Assembly (NCBI RefSeq): GCF_000003815.2
Contig: NC_049986.1
Location: forward strand, 12,655,876-12,719,875
Length of the DNA stretch: 64,000 bases
From: Branchiostoma floridae
Lineage: Eukaryota > Chordata > Leptocardii > Amphioxiformes > Branchiostomatidae
Direction: 5' to 3'
Part shown: positions 53,528 through 63,740 of the stretch, one piece after another
How positions within the stretch are numbered: position 1 is the first letter of the stretch
How the letters are laid out: the number at the start of each line of letters is the position of its first letter
Notes under the pieces: generated by a model
The model's input: the letters and a program-made list of their open reading frames with translations, nothing else
Databases searched by the model: none
Told to the model about the DNA's origin: nothing
Program-made: the position numbers and the translations under genes

Positions 53528-54123
53528 TGTCAGTCTGTAAATTTGTACCACGCTCGTGTGCTAGTGACCAGACACTAGATGGTTTGTTTTGCACCCATTT
53601 ATTAGCCCCAAGCCACTATTCAATGGTTACGTCGATGAAAGGTAGACATTCAGATTATGCTAAACTCAATGTGAAAGTTACTCTAATGACTGGATGTGTT
53701 TTTGGGTAAACGGGCAGATGTTTCAGACAGACGGCGCTTCAAACGTTGGTGTACGTTGCTTGACTAACTTTTGAATTGAGAATCTTTCACGGTCCAGTAA
53801 AAGGTAGAAAATCAGCTGAGTTCTAATAGGCCCAATGCTACGCAAACATAACACATCTTGAATATTTGTGCTTATTATACGTCCATATGGGCATGATTAA
53901 CTTGCAAGCTGTTCTACCACCTTAGATTTAAACAGTTTTTTAAACAATCTACCCCCATAAGAATAAATGGTTTCTCCCTTGATCGATATGTTGCCTGAAG
54001 GAATGAAATCATACTGGACAAAAGGGGACGTAGAGGCGGTCACTCAAAACAACAACAGCAAGAACTGTTGGTGTAAAAAAAACATTCTGCGTTAGAAACA
54101 GGATAATCTTTGGTCCGCGGACT

Positions 54124-54267
54124 ATGGAGGGCGTATACTTTGGACCATACGGTACCGGTAAAGAAGGGTTGCGCGACTCGACATCCACTGGTACCATGAT
54201 ATGTGTGATGGTGATTATGGGCCTCTCTCTCATCTTCCTCGTCGTTTTCGGGATAGTTGTGAACTAA
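54124..54267 (+). CDS. Small tail-anchored membrane protein 3 (47 residues)
   Basis: This is the duplicate of gene 2. It starts at a Met that aligns with an internal Met of gene 2 (MEGVYFGPYG against MYGMYFGPND), because the region matching gene 2's start codon has lost its ATG and carries in-frame changes. The membrane helix and the end VVN are kept (…FLVVFGIVVN). A strong donor (caag-gtgagt) begins at 54287, about 20 nt after the stop. Either it uses the shorter start or it is decaying; the preserved stop-donor layout favours function. Confidence 0.58.
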   Translation: MEGVYFGPYGTGKEGLRDSTSTGTMICVMVIMGLSLIFLVVFGIVVN

Positions 54268-54439
54268 GCGTACGTTAGGGTTCAAGGTGAGTTTTCACAA
54301 TGTTGTTTGTGGAGTTATCCATGTATTGATATGGTACAATGTCCAGAGAAGAATGAGTGATCTTAACGTTAAACCTTCTGTCACGTTTCTTCTTGGAAAG
54401 GTCGTGGATGAGTGACTCATGAGTCGTACGAAACGAGCG

Positions 54440-54504
54440 TGTGTGCGTGCGTGCGTGCGTGCGCGTGTGTGTGTGTGTGCGTGTGTGTTTGTGTGTGTGT
54501 GTGT
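54440..54504. repeat. GT/GC dinucleotide repeat
   Basis: Alternating gtgc and gtgt. The paralogous position to the run after gene 2. Confidence 0.85.
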
Positions 54505-55403
54505 CCAGAAACTAGATGACGGTACATGCACGCCCTTGATTTGTTTTGCACTGGTGAGGTCATGACTGTATCGCCATATGTTTTGTAGGTATCGCCTAAA
54601 GGCAAGTGTCCTCGTCTGGGGAATGCAGTAAAACACCTATCGCCACAAGGATTGTGTCTGACAGCTGGTGTAGCAATGCAAGAACATATATAGGGCCTTT
54701 TTTTTCAAATGCTATGTCAGTCGTACAACTAACCTTGGGAAGAAGGGGTCACCTTCTGACGGAGTATTGTAGTTAGGGTTGTAACGCCGTTTGCAGCTGT
54801 ATCCCTAAGATCCTCTTGATGTATTCGTATGCATGTCTCGTCGATGAAGGTTAGACTTTTCAGATAGAATCCACTACCTTTCGTCGGTGACACAGGAATG
54901 GCACTTTGTCATGTCGTCTGCTCATAATTTCGAGATGATACACCGTAACTGTCGGTATAAGTAATGCAATATTTCAGAAATCTCCCCTATCTTCTTGGTA
55001 TTGCAACAAGCGCTATCGATGTCGCCAGATGGTTTGGTCGTTCGGTAATTGGATTATCTCCAAGCAGATGTTGGGTTATGTACGTGTTGTCTTGGCGTAC
55101 TTTATCTGGAGGCAAATTGATAAAACACCTGTTAGTCCAGATGAAACTCTAGATGTTGAGTATACAAGCATATACAACGATAGCCTTCTTTGCTAAGGCG
55201 AGATTTTCATACTTTGAACAACTTGTTCTCGTCTCGGTCTGTGTCTTCGCACCTATAAATCAAGATCCTTTTAATGGATCTGTCTGACATTTGGCCTGTT
55301 AGTGGTTAAACAAGCCCAGGGTATCAAACACCTTAGCCACACCACAAACACCATAATTATTTCACGGAGTGTTATGTCCCACGGACTCTTGTTTTCCTTT
55401 CAG

Positions 55404-55507
55404 AGCAGCAAGCTAATAATCCAAAGGTTAACCCATTTCGTTTTTGCCTTTTGGCCGAGTGCCATCTTGGTTTGGCTCTCATTACGTATGCATACGTGCA
55501 GAAACAG
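55404..55507 (+). other. Candidate exon of unknown gene
   Basis: A pyrimidine-rich acceptor (gttttcctttcag) and a consensus donor (acag-gtgagt) enclose 104 nt just upstream of microprotein 4. It has no ATG and may be a 5' UTR exon of that gene or the 3' UTR exon of an upstream one. Confidence 0.4.
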
Positions 55508-55583
55508 GTGAGTCAAAGCAGTCGGGCGAGTGAAGAAGCAACCGAAGCGAATTTCCTCAGTCTGGGAGGAAGAGTGTGTGAGA

Positions 55584-55745
55584 ATGGCCAGGGGAAAAAG
55601 GTTTTTACGAAAGCTGCGTCATAACCACAGGAAGACGGGCGCCGACTCTCCTTGGTGTAGTGGGAGGACAGCAATGATGCTGTGCGCTGGGTCTACATCA
55701 GTAGTTCTGACTGCGGTTGTAGTTGTGGTCGTCTTGCTCGTTTAG
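55584..55745 (+). CDS. Small tail-anchored membrane protein 4 (53 residues)
   Basis: No family recognised. ATG at 55584 opens MARGKRFLRKLRHNHRK, a strongly basic N-terminus, then a short polar middle and a Val-rich helix that reaches the C-terminus (…VVVVVVLLV). The basic side should be cytosolic. A donor (ctaag-gtatgg) starts at 55758, about 13 nt after the stop, as in the other three. Sequence similarity to genes 1-3 is limited to layout. An acceptor-like ttttcag at 56651-56657 could start its 3' UTR exon. Confidence 0.55.
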   Translation: MARGKRFLRKLRHNHRKTGADSPWCSGRTAMMLCAGSTSVVLTAVVVVVVLLV

Positions 55746-56310
55746 TCTGCATCTAAGGTATGGAAGTATCAACGCATTGCAGAAAATGTTGACGTCAGCT
55801 CTTTTTAAAAGTTCTTGTCAGACCGGAAAGAAAGAGAAGAATTCGGACCCCGTTTTTATGCCAAACCTATCCTCGTCAGAGAAGGTAACAACGAAGATTG
55901 CGGTTTGCACCTTTAGACGGCTGTTTGTGGAACCATTTGCGGAACAGTTGAGACAGAATGAGCGCATATCCCCAGGGCAGCGCAGACAACTAAATGAAAC
56001 CGCTGCTCTTTGGTTGTGTATAGTGTATAGTATTGAACGTCACGGGTAGTTTTCAAAAGTTTCTATTCGTGCACCGAATATTATAAATGGTCATGTTGAT
56101 GGTGAAAAGTTTGTAACATTTAGGTTATTCATGTCAATCAATATATTGCTTTTCTGCTGTTCTAGTAAGAACGTGCTATTTAGTTCTTACGTATTACCAA
56201 GGCATAGACAGTCTGTTTTTGTTCATTTTCCCTCAATTGAAAAAAGAACGTATAGAGCGCTTGTTTAGCTTCATTTATCTATTTACGTCTTTTGACGGTT
56301 AAGACGGTTG

Positions 56311-56494
56311 AGGCTTGGGTCACATTTCCAAGCCGGGGCTCGGCCGGGATGTTTCAAAAAACGAAAAATCAACTTGTATACCAAGAAAAATACACAAATT
56401 ATGCCCTTTAATCATTTTAACATTTTGTGTATTTTGATGTCTTTTCTATCTTTATTTTCGCTCCCGATAGCTTTTTTTAATGTGACCTAAGCCT
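56311..56494. mobile_element. PIF/Harbinger-type MITE
   Basis: aggcttgggtcacatttcca at the left and the inverse of taatgtgacctaagcctt at the right; the left arm continues with ccggggctcggccggg, which matches the start of the large element at 57733. Confidence 0.8.
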
Positions 56495-57732
56495 TACCGT
56501 GCTCGAGTTGTTCAGTGATGTGTTACTCAACAAACCTGTAAAACCAGTTGTGAAAATGATATCCTAAAGAAATAGTCACAACAATGCACTGACAACATAT
56601 GAGACCAGATCTGTTAAGATATATGTCCCTATTGATACCTGCTATGTGTTTTTCAGGAAGCAGAGCGGTAAGAAGAAATGGAGATGACATCCATTGGACA
56701 CAAAGTACAATGACATGCGCACTTCATTCGTACAACATGGTCGACACATCCGGCTTCATCAACACCATCGAAGCGTTACTAGTCAACAGCTTCAGGCACC
56801 ATCTGAGGCCACTCTGATAAGAAATGTATAACTACTATGGGCACTGTTCGTAGGATTTATCTTGGGTGTGTTGATAGCATAATAAGTTTATTGTAGCTGT
56901 GGTGTGGTTTGTGGCATCGAGCTAAATTTGTGGAATAGCAAAGTAGCTATTATAAACACGTTTTTGTGTGATTTAACGTAAGTGTGTGGTGCTCTGAATG
57001 CATATGAAGCATAAGAGGAATTACCTGTAGTTTCCTTTCTAAATCCCTTTGTGTAATTATTTGATGTCGTGATACGTTCGAAATCTATACCGAACTGACC
57101 TGTATGGCTAACACATAATATCGCCTGATATCGCTTGTTACGACATCGTTGCGTATCCTTATTAACATACCTTAAGCTGTTGATCCAAAATGGGAAGCAT
57201 CAACATTACATGGATTAGGTCAATGACAATTTTTATGTGTCACAGACAGACATATGCATGTTAAATGATTTACCATGCACAGTTTAAAACCTTCAGTGCA
57301 CTAAATAGATTTAAGATTTCTCAAGAGATGAACTCAAGATATCAGTATAGCAACTTGATTTCTGTCGAAAACACTAGCAAGAAGCATTGACCGGACCCAG
57401 GCTTTGCCTATCGGACTGACTGTCTGAAGCTGAAACACTTGTTAGATGACGTTACGGCGGATGCTCAAGAACACAAGACATTTCAAAAACTCTTACATAT
57501 TTGCAGACGAAGGAACGCAGGACTTTCGTGGATTCATCGGTGGTAGTGATTCTTCTATCGTTCTTTGTGTATTTTTTTTACATTTCATTAATAAACAACT
57601 ACAAAAAATCGTTGATTCTCGTACTTGTATCATATTTGCCTGGGCTTGATGAATAGAATAGCACCTTACAACATTTAATATCAAGTTTGCCTGAAATTTT
57701 TGCATATCTTTGGCATAACACGTTACATTATG
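56495..57732. other. Spacer with no gene recognised
   Basis: No convincing coding region. A possible noncoding exon begins at 56658. Otherwise AT-rich unique sequence. Confidence 0.45.
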
Positions 57733-58861
57733 CTAACGTCACATTTCCACAAAGGGGCTCGGCCGGGTATGTTAGGGACTGATTTGTTGCACTTTCCTGC
57801 GGGGCCCCGGGAGACCCCCGGCGGCTGCCGGGCTATTTTGGGGCTCGGGCGGGGCCCCGGTTGATTCTAAGTCGGAGTTAAAATCAACCGGGGCCCGGGC
57901 AGGAAAATACGCCGAATGCAAGCCGTCAACTAATCGCGAACACATCGCAGGCTCCCCTACAGTACCCGTCCAGTAACCGCCCGGCACCCCGACGGTACTC
58001 GACGGTACAGGCCCAAATTTCTTACATTACAAACTATTGCATCCGTGGTGTCATCCCGGAACACCGCCAGGGCCGCTGACGGGGTCCCTCGGTCATCAAA
58101 CAGGACAATTTGGGACACAGTCACATTTCCACATAGGGACCCGAGCGGGTAATTTACGGGCTGTTTCTTAGCACTTCCGGTCGAGGTCCTGCTGGTCTCC
58201 CAGCGGCTGCCGGGTTATTTTTGGTCTCGGGCGGGGTCCTGGTTCATTTTAACTCAGACTTAAAATGAACCGGACCCCGGCGAGGAAATATTGAGGAAAT
58301 ATCAGCAGTAAAAACTCACTTTCTAGTCTTCTCAATCAAAGATCCCACACACATGAGCAGGTCATAGAACATTTGGTGCTCCATGCGCATGAAGAACTTA
58401 AAGTTGCAACAATGTTCTCGCATTAGCTTGCTCATCAGCGTATTGCAGAACCCAAACATGGGTCGGCGCCTCAACCAGAGTTGAACCCACCACGATCTTC
58501 CTCTCTGGCACTGCCGTTCCGCTAGTCTCTCTTCTTCAAGGACAAAGAAGCAACAAAAATAAGGAAGCAATGGTGACGTGCGGCACGTGCCCACCAGACC
58601 CCTACGGGGTACCCCGGGACATCCCCAGGACAGCTTACGGGTACCTGCCGGAAATCGACCGATAACGGATTAAAGCATACGACTATTGCACGAAAGCCGC
58701 CGGAATGCCCACCGGAGCCCCCCAGGACCTCTAACGGGACGCGTGAAGAAAAAATGATTTGTGACTACGTGAGCCGATGTCCACCCGGCTTCAGAGCCCG
58801 GCCGGGGCCTATATCGGTTAGACACCGCGCGGACACCCTGGGTAATGTGACGTAGGCCTTA
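57733..58861 (-). mobile_element. PIF/Harbinger-like relic with a captured transposase exon
   Basis: The left end ctaacgtcacatttccac and the right end gtaatgtgacgtaggcctta form an inverted pair around ACGTCACATT. The left half contains two diverged GC-rich copies (57737-57910 and 58118-58300), each with a foldback of the type gattctaagtcggagttaaa...ccgggg. Between the second copy and the right end lies a minus-strand transposase fragment (58320-58594). The ends resemble those of the four short MITEs nearby, so this may be a source-type relative. Confidence 0.7.
58320..58594 (-). pseudogene. Harbinger (HARBI1-like) transposase N-terminal fragment
   Basis: The translated stretch has the RSWWVQLWLRRRPMFGFCNT and NFKFFMRMEHQMFYDLL pattern typical of the start of PIF/Harbinger DDE transposases (W-WxRPW, then FxxFxRMxxxxFxxLL). 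About 90 residues remain; the frame has no ATG start (it opens with GTG) and ends at a donor-like AAA-gtgagt, so it is a single exon without the DDE catalytic part. It cannot be active by itself. Confidence 0.75.
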
Positions 58862-59397
58862 CCCAAACCACTGACGGTAGAATTGTCAAATGATCCTTTG
58901 CCTCTCTTCGTGGGTCACATGAAACATAAATTGATATATGGATAAAGCAGCACGAGGCAATAATTCTAACATCATAACTAATATGACGGTTTGGTATTAA
59001 ATAGAGTTAGCTAACTGTGAAACTGGGTACCATAAATCGCCTGCATGTGTTGTTCAGTAAAGAAAACACCATTGCATTGATTTGGTTCGGTTTGTTTAGC
59101 TTTATTCTTAACGTTATACTCTGTTATACATCGTACTCTCTGATAATTATACTCTCTCTCTTAAGACTCATACTCTCTCTCTCTCTTATACTCTCTGTCA
59201 TACGCTCTTTTATCTTATACTCTTTAGCGTTTTGATCGGACTTTATCTTTGTACCGTTTTCTCTATGTTATGTTCGACCGCGAAACATTTATAAGAAAAC
59301 GGTAAAAAAATTAGAAAGCTTAAATACACGTCAAAATGTAGCCAAAGCCGAACCCCTGATTGAAGAGTATTTATTTTAGACTATCAAAAGACTGTTT
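58862..59397. other. Spacer with CT-rich tract and a foldback remnant
   Basis: ctctctctta-type repeats at about 59140-59220. At 59231-59360, tttgtaccgttttct pairs with agaaaacggtaaaaaaa and the right end (ccaaagccgaacccc) resembles the 20733 element. No gene. Confidence 0.5.
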
Positions 59398-62300
59398 TCA
59401 GTCCGCGAAGGTGATAGTAGTGGTGAGCAGATCGGCGGGCAGGCTCTGGATAACGGCGCTGAACCCGCTGCGCTCGTCGGAGCCGTCCGTCACGAACCGT
59501 ACCGCCAGGGTGGTGTCGACGGGCGCGGAGAGCTTGGACCCCGCCGGGATGGCCGTGCCACAAGACGGAGGGGACGGCCGACCTCCCAGCGGTCTGGACA
59601 GGCGGAGGAAACAGTCACAGATATGATATGAGAATGTATAATGTTAGTCTGTGTAACACAAACTCCGCTGTCCAGGGCTGTAACTGGCCCCTCCCCGCCG
59701 AGTGGGCCGGCGGATGTTGGGCGGGCTGCTATAAGCGAGATTTAATCAGGCTAGCATAATGTGTATAAGGAAGAACAAACGCAGGCCAAGTTACATGTAC
59801 ATGTAAATAGCAGGTTATCCATCATAGTTAATTTCATGGTCTATTCCAAACCATTAAATTAACCAGGACGGTACTACCTACATGTAGGTACCACATAAGA
59901 AGACTCGAATATAACTAGCCTCAACAGGTGCCCAAGAAATACTAGAATACAAAACGCCGACAAAAATGAGAAGAATGCAAATCAAATGCACATTTTGACG
60001 ACACCCTTAAAACGTTTCTTATCGATGCAATGTAGCTTCACCAACAGAAACAACGAAAACTTGTAAGATATTCATTATCTACCATGGATTGCGATATCGC
60101 TATTGACAATCAGTGAGATGTTGAGAATTGAAAACTTGTGTCAAGTGTATCTAAAAAGTAGCACAGAGTCTTAATACTCACAAGTGGAAAATGACGTAAT
60201 CGGCACAGTCACCGGAAACGCCATTGGTCGGCTGAGGTCGAGGCTGTAGGTCAAAGTTCAACATGCTGATCTGCACGCCGAAGCCAGGCTCGGTAGTCAT
60301 GACGAACCAGCAGTCCTCGTTAGGCTCGTACTTCAGGGGGTACCCGGGGGAGCTCATCACATCGATGCTGTTTGCCGCCAGGTGATAGTTATGCCTGCAG
60401 GCTGGGTCAGGTAAGAAGGAAAGCAATTTTTGTCAGACGTTTTCTCGCATACGATAGGCGACACAATCACTTGCATTATCAGGAGATAACAAGTACTGTC
60501 CTTGGTACTGAAAATCTCGACTTTTGTCATTATGCTGGTCATTGGATTCAGCAATGTAGCTTTATCAACTGTTGTCCTCTGTTTTAACGATAGAAATTTT
60601 ATTTTGCTTTAAACCTTTGCAACCAGACTATTAAGACTTTACACAACCATGTGAGGATGATTTCGATTGGTGGGAGAATCACAAGAATGAAGCTGTACAG
60701 ATTGTAAGTTACAAGGGTATCGTTGCAAGAATTGGAATGGAGTAGTCGATCAGTGACTCATCGTATTTGAATTGTTGTAAATTTTGGGTCTACGAAATGT
60801 ATTTCGTTGCATGAACCTGTAGGAGGGATGACTGTTGAGGACACCGGGCCTGATGTGGTGTTGTAGCCGACGATAACGGGGCTGCCAGTGGTCGGGTGCA
60901 CATGAGGGGTGCTGGTCTGAGGAAGGCTTGTAGTCGATGGTGGAAGAGTTGAAGTCGTTGGTGGAGGGGTTGTTGTTGGTGGAGGGGTTGTTGTCGGTGG
61001 CAGCGTTGTTGTTGGTGGAATGGTTGTTGTTGTCGGTGGAAGCGTGGTGGGAACTAACAAAGACGGAAATTATACACACATGGTTATCATAGTGAAGCAT
61101 TCAAGTGAAAATGAGCATTTGAAAAGTTCAAGAAAGATACACAGGAATATTCTTGAATCAAAAAAGTCTCTTAATTACGTTTAATTGCACCGAAGGACCA
61201 ACCTGCCGGTTCAGGATGCGTAGGTTTTATCATTCTGTTGGTGTGCAAATTTGCTTGACGTTAGAAGAGCAATTATTTCTGTTTAACTTGTTTTTACTGT
61301 ATGTCATATTAGGGTGAGGGCAAATAAAGATGAGACAGTTTTTCTCTCACCCCTCCACGTGTGTGGTAACTTCTGATAAACAAACCTGGGCAGTGGTCGC
61401 TTGGTATGAGCGAGATCTCATCAATGGCCATGTCACTCTCGAAGCCCGTTCCTTGGATGGCCTCAAATGTCACCTAAAAATAAAATAAAAAGTGCTGTAT
61501 TTGTTTACAAGCACATTTCGCGGATCTAAATACTTTTAGGGGATTTATGTACTAAGTAACTACGTCGGACCCCTAAAAAGTACTGTCTCACGTCATCGTC
61601 AGCAATAGGTTGAGTTTTACTTGCGGTATGGCACCGGTGAGACGTAGCGACTCACAGCAGCGAGTCAGGCTTTCAAGGCAGTGTAGCGAGCTGTTTTTGT
61701 TGTAGCATACTGAATGAACTGGGTAGGAGCCGTTCGGGTCGTTCGGCGCAATATAACCAGCTGCTGCCGCGCCGCGTGCCTGCGAAGCTGGTGTGTTACG
61801 CCGAACGGCGGTTATACTGGCTATATAGATACAGATACAGAGCCAATGTCACTAAGGCTTAGGTCTCATTTCTAAACCTGGGCCCAGCAGGGATGTTTGC
61901 AGAAACGATAACTACAAATATTTATCTAGGAATATACACAAATCATGGTCATGACTATTTTTTTTACGTTATGTGTGTTTTGTTGCCTTTTATATCCTAC
62001 TTTTTCGTTTCCGCAAGCTACCCGACCGGGCCCCGGGATGGGAATTGGGACTTAAACTTTACCAAACATGACAAACATATCAAACTGGCACCCCAGGAGC
62101 AGAAGAACATAGTTGAACTTTTTTACGATTACAAAAAAAATAAACCACTATGAAGTTGTCCTACCTTGTGGTATCCCTCCTCTGGAAGATCAATTGTCAC
62201 AGCACGCCAGGAATTTACGTCTTCGCCAGAAGCCGTCCAGGCAAGCTCGCTGGTAATGTGGTACGTCCTACATGTATATCACATAATGTTAAAACAATAT

Positions 62301-63482
62301 GAATCAGAAATATCCCAATGATGAAGCTGAAAATCTATGTATTTTTCATCAAAGTGAAACCGTGTCCTATAAAGAACAGTTGATTTCTTTATTCTGAAGG
62401 GTATTGTGATTACAACTGCCCCAATGGACTGAAATATAGGCAAACCCTGGTCAAGTTAAGACATTGTCTACAGTATTGTCAATCGACATGAACAAGTCAC
62501 AACGTCACGGTGTCATCCTCCTACGGCCCAAGTTATGACTGAAGTCAATGCGTGACGTACATGTACATAAGATCCCTGTCACACATTCAGGACCTTCCCG
62601 AAACTTTCCACTTCCCAACCAAGGTCGGCTTTGGGTTGGTAGTACCCTCGGACCGCATCTAAGCAGAATATGACTTTGATTTTCAAAAGTTATATATGGT
62701 AGGCTGGCGCAGAACGACGACCAGTTGACAACCTCGTCGACCAAATCCCAACCACAAAAGACCTTGCGCAAGACTGACTTTCAACTAACTTGGTATACAG
62801 CCGTATTATAGCCGCCGAGTCTCTTCTGTCCTCTCCGTATTTGTGGAGAGGACAGAAGAGACTCGGGAGCTATAATACGACTGGATACCAGGCTAACTTT
62901 CAACCATGGTGTGGAGATAGTCGGGAAGCCATGGTCGGCAGTATGTGACAGGGGCTTAAGAAGGATACTACAGGGCACCAAAGGCGATGTCGTTTGACGT
63001 ACCGTGTCGCCAAGTAGACGTTAAGAGTGCCCATCTCGCTCCCGTACATGTGATAGTAGAACTGCAGCTGTTGACATCCCTCGGTTTGGAACTCTGCACT
63101 GGAGATCCGAGCCACCTCCCCCTGAACACGCGGGCTGGACGCCTCAGTATACAAGTACCAGTCTGCGGAAACAAATCCGTGATCACGTGTTAGGTGATGA
63201 ATATACGGGTTATAATTATGTTACAACTAAAGTCATAACTACCACCAAGATTATAGTGGTGTTCAACATACTGGTTCAAGCCTTAATGGTGACTTCCAAA
63301 TGGCATTGGAAGATAATCAGCAGTGGTAGACAATATCAGTTGAAAGAGATGCTAACTTCATCCGCATCGTCACACAAACACGCGCCCAAACTCCGGCTCG
63401 AGGGTCTGGCAGGGATCATAAAAGGTTTACCTCCTGATTGGGGACGCTAGCTTAAATCTTTTACAAAATAGACTGTGTAACT

Positions 63483-63534
<52 letters not shown>

Positions 63535-63740
63535 CCCTTAGTAAAAGATACCTAAAGTAGGCTGTTATAACTGTAGAAACGTAAATTCCTATCTCATTGA
63601 CATACTGGAATTGTATCCTGAGCTCGGCCCTGTGTCAGAGGACGCAGTTACTCCACTGTTCCTGGTCCAATCAAAGTCGTCGGTTTGGCGATCTTGTTGG
63701 TAGCCACAGATGCTCGCCTCAAAGTTACACTGGACTGGGT
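59398..63740 (-). CDS. Secreted or cell-surface protein with MAM domain, Thr/Pro linker and CUB domain (3' part, 5' end outside window)
   Basis: Seven exons in transcript order: 63740-63606, 63162-63003, 62267-62165, 61473-61386, 61053-60817, 60401-60182 and 59593-59398, giving about 379 codons with no phase conflict. The first four form one MAM domain (CNFEASICGYQQD, DWTRNSG, QLQFYYHMYGSEMGTLNVYL, FESDMAIDEISL). The fifth is a mucin-like linker of PTTT repeats, suited to O-glycosylation. The last two form a CUB domain (SSPGYPLKYEPNEDCWF; then LAVRFVTDGS...SGFSAVIQ). Domain borders carry phase-1 introns, the usual mark of exon shuffling in extracellular proteins. There is no membrane helix after the CUB domain, so the C-terminus looks secreted. 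Proteases of the meprin or enteropeptidase type also combine MAM and CUB, but no catalytic domain is visible here; it could lie upstream. Confidence 0.9.
61741..61825. repeat. Inverted repeat in MAM/CUB intron
   Basis: cgttcggcgcaatataacca...gct pairs with agc.tggtgtgttacgccgaacg and again with cggttatactgg. A shorter hairpin (aatacttttagggg / cccctaaaaagtact) lies at about 61530-61584. Confidence 0.6.
61853..62060. mobile_element. PIF/Harbinger-type MITE
   Basis: taaggcttaggtctcatttc at the left and the diverged inverse gaattgggacttaaacttta at the right; the core tttttcgtttccgc is shared with the 44047 copy. Located in an intron of the MAM/CUB gene. The plus-strand frame of 86 residues here is chance. 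Confidence 0.75.
62571..62958. mobile_element. MITE with CCCTGTCACA ends containing a near-perfect 100-bp hairpin
   Basis: Outer ends aagatccctgtcacacattc and the inverse of gtatgtgacaggggctta. Inside, 62791-62890 is a hairpin with arms of 46 bp (ccgagtctcttctgtcctct against agaggacagaagagactcgg, continuing outward to tggtat/atacca) and an 8-nt loop. Only a few positions fail to pair. Lies in a MAM/CUB intron. Confidence 0.7.
63485..63530. repeat. (AT)n microsatellite
   Basis: A run of about 22 at units in a MAM/CUB intron. Confidence 0.95.

Noticed and set aside
53369-53709. Cys/Val and His/Thr frames through the GT run
   Set aside because: Pure microsatellite translation.
55302-55511. 69-residue frame with a hydrophobic stretch
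   Set aside because: No ATG in the exon part and no match to the other microproteins; kept only as a candidate noncoding exon.
61893-62153. 86-residue plus-strand frame
   Set aside because: It lies in a MITE and an intron of the minus-strand MAM/CUB gene; no family similarity.
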